Part shown: in pieces, positions 58,599 to 64,000 of the stretch | Layout of the letters: the number at the start of each line of letters is the position of its first letter | How positions within the stretch are numbered: position 1 is the first letter of the stretch | From: Verrucomicrobiota bacterium | Lineage (GTDB): Bacteria > Verrucomicrobiota > Verrucomicrobiia > Chthoniobacterales > Terrimicrobiaceae | Assembly (NCBI GenBank): GCA_026398275.1 | Contig: JAPLTF010000027.1 | Coordinates: 1 to 64,000 of the forward strand | DNA length: 64,000 nucleotides | Direction: 5' to 3' | Notes under the pieces: generated by a model | The model's database searches: none | Told to the model about the DNA's origin: nothing | Seen by the model: the letters and a program-made list of their open reading frames with translations, nothing else | Translations under genes and position numbers: made by a program

Positions 58599-59237
58599 CT
58601 ACGTCCCCGGCAGGGTCTTCAGGCGTTCATCCAGGTGGTCGCGGTCGGCCATTGCCCGGAGCAGCGGCCCATGCTCGCCAAATTCCACGACCGAAACCGA
58701 TCCCACCGGGCAGGCCAGGCGGTAGCGGAAGCGGCCGACATCGATTCCGAGAAGCGAGCACAGCAGGATCCGGATTGTCGCCTTGTGCGAAACGATGAGC
58801 ACATTCCCCTCGTCGTAGACCTGCTGGATTTCCTCGACGACCTGCAGCGAGCGATGGGCGATGGCAACAGCCGGCTCGCCATCCGTCGGCGGATACCAGG
58901 CCGGATCGGCCGTCCAGCGAAGGTAGTCGTCATGAAACTCCGCCTGCACCTCCTCGACCGTCTTCCCCTCCCACTGGCCGTAGCCGATCTCCTTCAATCC
59001 ATCCCGGACCTGCGGCGAAAGGCCCGTCGCGCTGCAGATCGGATGCGCGGTCTCGAGCGTCCGCTTGAGCGGGCTGGTAAAAATGGCCTGCCATGGCTTC
59101 GAGGCGTAGGCCCTGGCGAAATCCTCCGCCATCTGCCTCCCGTCCCCGGTGAGGTCCGGGTTGAGCGCCGCCCCGCAAAACGCGTTCGCCTTGCTGAAGG
59201 ATGTCTGCCCGTGCCGGAGGAGATGAAGTGTCAGCAT
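58599..59237 (-). CDS. Histidine phosphatase family protein
   Basis: MLTLHLLRHGQTSFSKANAFCG...IFTSPLKRTLETAHPI...VLIVSHKATIRILL. Confidence 0.93.
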   Translation of the reverse strand: MLTLHLLRHGQTSFSKANAFCGAALNPDLTGDGRQMAEDFARAYASKPWQAIFTSPLKRTLETAHPICSATGLSPQVRDGLKEIGYGQWEGKTVEEVQAEFHDDYLRWTADPAWYPPTDGEPAVAIAHRSLQVVEEIQQVYDEGNVLIVSHKATIRILLCSLLGIDVGRFRYRLACPVGSVSVVEFGEHGPLLRAMADRDHLDERLKTLPGT

Positions 59238-59349
59238 GCGGGCGGTATAACTCCGGGGCGATACGTTGGCCACCGCTAATTCCGTCGAGGCATGACGCCG
59301 GGCGTGATTCAAATGTGGGTGAGGCTGGCGCGTCATGCTGGTAAAGGAG

Positions 59350-59410
59350 CATGGGCGTCTCGCCCGTGTGTGGCTCCGCTGCTCAGTCTCCAAACAGGCG
59401 GGACGCCTGT
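59350..59410. repeat. Two REP-like palindromes (CATGGGCGtctCGCCCGTG and ACAGGCGggaCGCCTGT)
   Basis: Direct reading; first closely resembles the leuS RAYT REP. Confidence 0.65.
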
Positions 59411-59508
59411 TCTCCCTTGTTCACCCGCATTTGATCACACCCCGCTGGAAGGCGCCTGCATTCGCCGCTTGAGGCTGGGGCCGACAACCGGTATAGCCAT
59501 TCGAGCCA

Positions 59509-59922
59509 ATGAGTCAGTTTCCCAAAGAATGGTCGTTCCTTCCCGCGGCGTGGAAGTTTGCGCTGGTCCTCACGGGGCGGGAGGCGGCCGCAACCTCGCT
59601 CGTGTCTGCTGCGCTCGGTGCCGTCGCAAAGCGGTCGGACCTGCACGAAGCGGAGAGGACGAAGCGCGTGCTCTTCTCGATCCTTTGCCGCGAGGGGGCC
59701 AAGGCCACCCCGGTCGCCGGGCCTGAGACCGCCGCCGAACATGCCACATTTATTTTGCACCAATTGCCCGAGCCAGGCCGCCAGGCGATCACCCTCCTCT
59801 GCCTCGGACTGTTTTCTGGAGAGCAGCTTGCGGGGCTGCTTGGAAAGTCCGGGCCCGAACTCGCCCGCTGCCTCGGCGAAGCGCGCGAGCGCCTGCACCC
59901 GCACCTCGCACCAAATTCATGA
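59509..59922 (+). CDS. Sigma-70 region-4-like short protein
   Basis: HQLPEPGRQAITLLCLGLFSGEQLAGLLGKSGPELARCLGEARERLHPHL. Confidence 0.55.
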   Translation: MSQFPKEWSFLPAAWKFALVLTGREAAATSLVSAALGAVAKRSDLHEAERTKRVLFSILCREGAKATPVAGPETAAEHATFILHQLPEPGRQAITLLCLGLFSGEQLAGLLGKSGPELARCLGEARERLHPHLAPNS

Positions 59923-60668
59923 GCCCGAAATCCGCCCGCCAATTTCTGGCCATCCAGCCTCCCGACCCTGCGGACGCCCGCGAGATCTCCCGCGCTCTCG
60001 GGACGCTCGCAAAATCCCCTGTTCTCCAGGCGGAATATGAGGCGCAGGTCGCCCAGGACAGGGCCGCCGGGGCCATCCTCGCGGATGTGGGGGTTCCGTC
60101 CGGGGTCGCAGCCTCGCTGGGGGAGCAGGTCGCGGACATCTCCGCCGCGCGAAGCAAGAGGCGGTTCAATCCGCGCGATCCGGCGATGCTGGCCGTCGCC
60201 ATCGGATTTCTCCTGCTTGTCGCCGTGCTCGCCTGGCATTTTCTCGGTCGCGTCGGCGTCTTCCCAGAGGAAGCCCTGACCATTGCTGCCGAGGGGGCCA
60301 AGCTTCGCTCCGAGCAGTTCGAGGTGGTCGAGGACAAGGCCGGGGACCTCGAGGATTGGTTCGTGCTCAAAGGATTCGACCGGTTCCATGTTCCCGCAAA
60401 ATTCGCAAACTACCAGGCGGCGGGGGCCAGGATTTTCAAGATCGAGAACCGGCCGGTTGCCGTGCTCGCAATCCCCGAAAATTACATGTTCTTTCTGATT
60501 TTCGATCCCGCCCCGCTCGGGATCGAGATCCGTCCGGAGGGATCCTGGCAGTTCACGGAATTCGATTACAAATACGCCGCTGCCATCCGCGAGGAAAAAG
60601 GCATGTGCTTCATGGTTGTGATCAAAGGCCCCGTCAAGGATCTCATCCGCCTGGTCGGCAAGCCCTGA
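59919..60668 (+). CDS. Single-pass membrane protein, possible anti-sigma factor
   Basis: ATGA overlap with sigma-like gene; TM LAVAIGFLLLVAVLAWHFLG. Confidence 0.5.
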   Translation: MSPKSARQFLAIQPPDPADAREISRALGTLAKSPVLQAEYEAQVAQDRAAGAILADVGVPSGVAASLGEQVADISAARSKRRFNPRDPAMLAVAIGFLLLVAVLAWHFLGRVGVFPEEALTIAAEGAKLRSEQFEVVEDKAGDLEDWFVLKGFDRFHVPAKFANYQAAGARIFKIENRPVAVLAIPENYMFFLIFDPAPLGIEIRPEGSWQFTEFDYKYAAAIREEKGMCFMVVIKGPVKDLIRLVGKP

Positions 60669-60735
60669 ATTCTCCTCCGGGTTTGGTGGGCGGGGCTGTC
60701 GCAGGGGTTGCATGCGCGGGCGGGGTCTGGCTAGG

Positions 60736-62298
60736 ATGCGGCGCATGTTGTCCACGATTTTTCCGATGGCACAGGCGGCGGACCCGGCCGGGGCGGGGGG
60801 AATCATTCAGACGGGCCTTCGCTTCACGCAGTCTCTGGCGCTTTATCTGGTGCTGGCGGCGGCGTTCTACGTGCTTCTGCTGTTCTGCGGGAGAATGCTG
60901 AAGCGCCGATTCCAGCTTCCGCTGAACTGGGTCTACCAGCTGTTCTGCATCCTGGCGGCGCTCTACATCCCCACGATCTTCAGCTTCATCCCGGTTCCCG
61001 GAGAAAAGCACCTCGGAGCGGCTCTGACGATCGCGGCGGCTTTCGTTCTGGTCGGGCTCGTGAGGCATTTCCTCTTTGATGGAATCCTCCGCAAGGGAGC
61101 CGGGGCCCAGGTTCCCAAATTCCTCGGGGAGTTTGTTTCCATCACCATCATCGTTGTGGTGGTCGTGGTCGTCACGAAGGTGATCTACGGGCAAAATATT
61201 CCCGGTCTCCTTGCAGGAGCTGGCATCGTTGGCATCGTGCTCGGCCTCGCCCTCCAAGACACGCTGGGGAATATCTTCAGCGGGTTTGCGATCTATTTCG
61301 GGGGCCAGTTCAAAGCGGGCGACTGGCTGCTCGTCGAGGGCCACCACGCCCAGATCGTGGAGATCAACTGGCGCTCGACCCGCCTCCGCACGACGGATGA
61401 CATCTGCCTGGACATTCCGAACAGCGGGATCACCAAGCAGACGGTCATCAACTACAATTACCCCACGAGCGTCCATGGGATCCGCCTGGCGGTCGGCCTG
61501 GAATACGACGCCGCCCCGAACCTGGTGAAAAAGATTTTGGTCGACGCCGCGCTCGACTGTCCGATGGTCCTGCGCAGTCCGATGCCCAACGTTTTCGTCA
61601 CGAATTTCGCCGACTTCAGCGTGACCTACGAACTCCGGTTCTGGCTGGACGACCATGCCAATTTCAACCCTGCCAACAGCCACATCTGGACGAGCCTCTG
61701 GTATTCACTCCGCCGCCACAAAATCAAGGTTCCGTATCCGATCCAGGAGCAGCGATGGATGGGCCGGCCGCAGCCGCATGTCGAGGATCGCGAAATGATC
61801 CGGGATTCGATGCACAAGGCGGTCTTCGCCCCCGCGCTGTCCGCCGCGCAGTTCGAGGAGATTGTGGCGAATGCGAAGATCGTCCAGTTCGGCGAAGGCG
61901 AGAGCATCATCCGGCAGGATGCCGACGCGGGTCCCATGTATGTGATTGTCAGCGGGAGCGCCGAGGTCTGGCTCGACTCCAACGGCCGCCGCACCTCGGT
62001 CGCGGTGCTCGGCCCGGATGCGTGCATCGGGGAAAATTCGGTCCTCACGGGAGAGAAGCGCACGGCCACGATCCTCGCGCTGGAAGACTGCCTCGCGGTC
62101 GAGGTCGGGAAGTCCACCCTCGCCCCGATCATCAGCACGAGCCCGGAACTTCTGGAGTCCCTCAGCGAGCTTCTCGCGCAGCGGCGCATGAAAAACGAAG
62201 GGCTGGTCGCCGAGGCCGCCGGGGCCGCGGACCAGGCGAAGAAAAGCAATTACAAAGCCAGCTTTCTGGGCAAGCTCCGGTCGTTTTTCGAGGTGTGA
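60736..62298 (+). CDS. MscS-family channel with C-terminal cyclic-nucleotide-binding domain
   Basis: GIVGIVLGLALQDTLGNIFSGFAIYFGGQFKAGDWLLV; FGEGESIIRQDADAGPMYVIVSGSAEVWL. Confidence 0.92.
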   Translation: MRRMLSTIFPMAQAADPAGAGGIIQTGLRFTQSLALYLVLAAAFYVLLLFCGRMLKRRFQLPLNWVYQLFCILAALYIPTIFSFIPVPGEKHLGAALTIAAAFVLVGLVRHFLFDGILRKGAGAQVPKFLGEFVSITIIVVVVVVVTKVIYGQNIPGLLAGAGIVGIVLGLALQDTLGNIFSGFAIYFGGQFKAGDWLLVEGHHAQIVEINWRSTRLRTTDDICLDIPNSGITKQTVINYNYPTSVHGIRLAVGLEYDAAPNLVKKILVDAALDCPMVLRSPMPNVFVTNFADFSVTYELRFWLDDHANFNPANSHIWTSLWYSLRRHKIKVPYPIQEQRWMGRPQPHVEDREMIRDSMHKAVFAPALSAAQFEEIVANAKIVQFGEGESIIRQDADAGPMYVIVSGSAEVWLDSNGRRTSVAVLGPDACIGENSVLTGEKRTATILALEDCLAVEVGKSTLAPIISTSPELLESLSELLAQRRMKNEGLVAEAAGAADQAKKSNYKASFLGKLRSFFEV

Positions 62299-62879
62299 AG
62301 CCGGTCGCCGAACTCGACTGGATCGGCGATGGCCTTGCCGTCTGGCATGGGTTCGATCCGGAGGTTCGATGCGAATGCGGCAGCACTGCGGTCCTCGGGG
62401 ACAAGGGATGGGTGATTTTCGATCCCATCCCGCTCTCGACCAGCGCCTGGGCGGAACTGCTGGCTGAGGCAAAAGTCCACGCCATCGCCCTCACCAGTGG
62501 AAACCACCAGCGCGACAGCCTCGCGCTCAAATCCGCCCTGAAGACGTCCATCCACGCCCCGGAATCCGCCCGAGGAGAAATCGAGGCCGATGTCTGGCTC
62601 AAGGAAGGCGATACCCTCGCCGGATTTTCCCTGACCGGGCTCCCTGGCGCAGGCCCGGGGGAAGCCGCATGGTGCGACGGCCGCCACCTCGTCATCGGCG
62701 ACGCCCTGCTCCACCTCGGTCAGCTGGAATTCCTCCCCGACAAGTATTGCTCCAACCCCGCCGAACTCCGCAAATCCACCAAAAAACTCTTGGGCCTGAA
62801 CTTCCAGTCCGTCTTCTTCGCCCATGGCCTGCCCCTCCTCTCGAAGGCCAGGGAAAACATCGCCGCCCTACTCACCTGA
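62295..62879 (+). CDS. Metallo-hydrolase-like hypothetical protein
   Basis: GTG start in GTGA overlap with MscS gene; MBL-like layout but degraded motif. Confidence 0.5.
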   Translation: MKPVAELDWIGDGLAVWHGFDPEVRCECGSTAVLGDKGWVIFDPIPLSTSAWAELLAEAKVHAIALTSGNHQRDSLALKSALKTSIHAPESARGEIEADVWLKEGDTLAGFSLTGLPGAGPGEAAWCDGRHLVIGDALLHLGQLEFLPDKYCSNPAELRKSTKKLLGLNFQSVFFAHGLPLLSKARENIAALLT

Positions 62880-62899
62880 TTTTTTGATTCACATTTTTG

Positions 62900-62933
62900 T
62901 TGACGATCTTTTAATAACGACTTATTAGATCGT
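62900..62933 (+). promoter_or_regulatory. Candidate promoter overlapped by operator palindrome ACGATCT...AGATCGT
   Basis: TTGACG-17bp-TATTAG with imperfect AT-rich dyad. Confidence 0.45.
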
Positions 62934-63004
62934 TAATTACAACTGATCCCATCTGCCCGCGGAAGGTCCCATCCCTTCGCGCGGCAGAGCTGGGCCTTCC
63001 AACC

Positions 63005-63832
63005 ATGCCACGCACAAAATCCACACTGGCCAGCCAAAGCGGACGGATCCGGGAAAACCACCGCTCGATCCACTCCCTGCTCGCGCCCCTGGAGAGCCTG
63101 TCCGCATCCTCGGGGAGTCTTTTTCCCGCACACTTGGAATTTCAGGATCGAAAAGGGATCTCCGGCTCGATCCCACGCTTTCTCTTCACCGGTCCGGGGG
63201 ATCGCGGCAGCTTTCTGCGCGTCGGGATCTTTGCCGGTGTCCATGGCGATGAACCGAGCGGCGTGCAGGCGGCCGTCGAGCTTCTGCGCCGGCTCCATCT
63301 GGATCCGCGGCCCGCGCTGGGCTACGAGCTTTTCGTGTATCCGGTCTGCAATCCCTGGGGCTACTCCCACGACACACGATTGACAAAAAGCGGTTCCGAC
63401 ATGAACCGCGAGTTCTGGCGCGGCAGCGATGAGATCGAGGTCCTCGTGCTGGAAGGCCAGCTCATGAAGCTGGCGTTCGACGGGATTGTTTCCCTGCACA
63501 CCGATGACACTTCGCCCGGGCTTTACGGCTTTGTCAAAGGCCACCAGCTCACCCGCCACGTGCTCGAGCCGAGCCTGGAGGCAGCCTCGCGGTTTCTGCC
63601 ACGGAACTTTGACAAGAGCATCGACAATTTCCAGGCCAACGCGGGCATCATCGAGGATGGATACTCCGGAATTCTGGGCGCTCCTCCAACGCAGAAACCC
63701 CGCCCCTTCGAAATCGTCTTTGAAACTCCCAGCCACGCGGACTCCGCCCTTCAGGTCGAGGCCCACGTGGCGGCGATCCTCACCATGCTCGGAAATTTCC
63801 GGGCGATGATTTCCGAAGGGCAGAACATCTGA
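63005..63832 (+). CDS. Succinylglutamate desuccinylase/aspartoacylase family protein
   Basis: LRVGIFAGVHGDEPSGVQAAVELLRRL...VYPVCNPWGYSHDTR...SDMNREFW. Confidence 0.9.
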   Translation: MPRTKSTLASQSGRIRENHRSIHSLLAPLESLSASSGSLFPAHLEFQDRKGISGSIPRFLFTGPGDRGSFLRVGIFAGVHGDEPSGVQAAVELLRRLHLDPRPALGYELFVYPVCNPWGYSHDTRLTKSGSDMNREFWRGSDEIEVLVLEGQLMKLAFDGIVSLHTDDTSPGLYGFVKGHQLTRHVLEPSLEAASRFLPRNFDKSIDNFQANAGIIEDGYSGILGAPPTQKPRPFEIVFETPSHADSALQVEAHVAAILTMLGNFRAMISEGQNI

Positions 63833-63886
63833 CCGTCATGAAATTCCTCCTCTGCACGATCGCCGCCGCAGCGCTGCCCAACGCCC

Positions 63887-64000
63887 TTAGTAGCTGTGCT
63901 TCGTCAGGCTGGTCTTGCCACGGAAAACCCAATAGATGCTGGCGGTGTAGGCGAGCACGAGCGGCACGCCAAGGAGGGCAATGATGAGCATGATCCCCAG
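63887..64000 (-). CDS. cydB: Cytochrome bd ubiquinol oxidase subunit II, C-terminal end (partial)
   Basis: LGIMLIIALLGVPLVLAYTASIYWVFRGKTSLTKHSY*. Confidence 0.88.
   Translation of the reverse strand: MGIMLIIALLGVPLVLAYTASIYWVFRGKTSLTKHSY

Noticed and set aside
63838-64000. + strand ORF MKFLLCTIAAAALPNALSSCASSGWSCHGKP as a lipoprotein
   Set aside because: Overlaps the recognisable cydB C-terminus on the opposite strand, so its continuation is an antisense reading; only the leader looks plausible.

Overview
High-GC bacterial chromosome segment, probably Verrucomicrobiota: MqnC-type futalosine pathway, PEP-CTERM/exosortase genes, RAYT/REP elements and PIN toxins point that way (inference, no taxonomic search run). 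About 1.88-17.46 kb is an integrated mobile island bounded by a 48-bp direct repeat, which is the 3' part of a tRNA-Pro(GGG) gene. The island carries a tyrosine recombinase, a P4/satellite-like replication block (excisionase-like HTH, CHC2/Toprim primase, RepA-like ATPase) whose genes are chained by ATGA overlaps, a YpsA/SLOG-family protein, a tandem pair of paralogous structured ncRNAs each with its own sigma70-like promoter, a single-chain type IIL (MmeI-like) R-M enzyme, a DUF433/DUF5615 TA pair and several small orphan genes. The rest is mostly core genome (tpiA, TatD, mqnC, rpsJ-rplC, acpP, leuS, rdgB, RND efflux, two-component and RsbU/RsbW-like signalling, exosortase plus substrate, HerA-like ATPase, MscS-cNMP, cydB end). 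The strongest unusual signals are: (1) a near-complete REP-associated tyrosine transposase (RAYT) inserted in frame inside leucyl-tRNA synthetase, flanked by exactly inverted 19-bp REP palindromes; (2) the tandem ncRNA pair with compensatory base changes in two hairpins; (3) the tRNA-Pro satellite-like island with matching candidate integrase arm sites at both ends. All calls come from reading the sequence and supplied ORF translations; no database searches were run.
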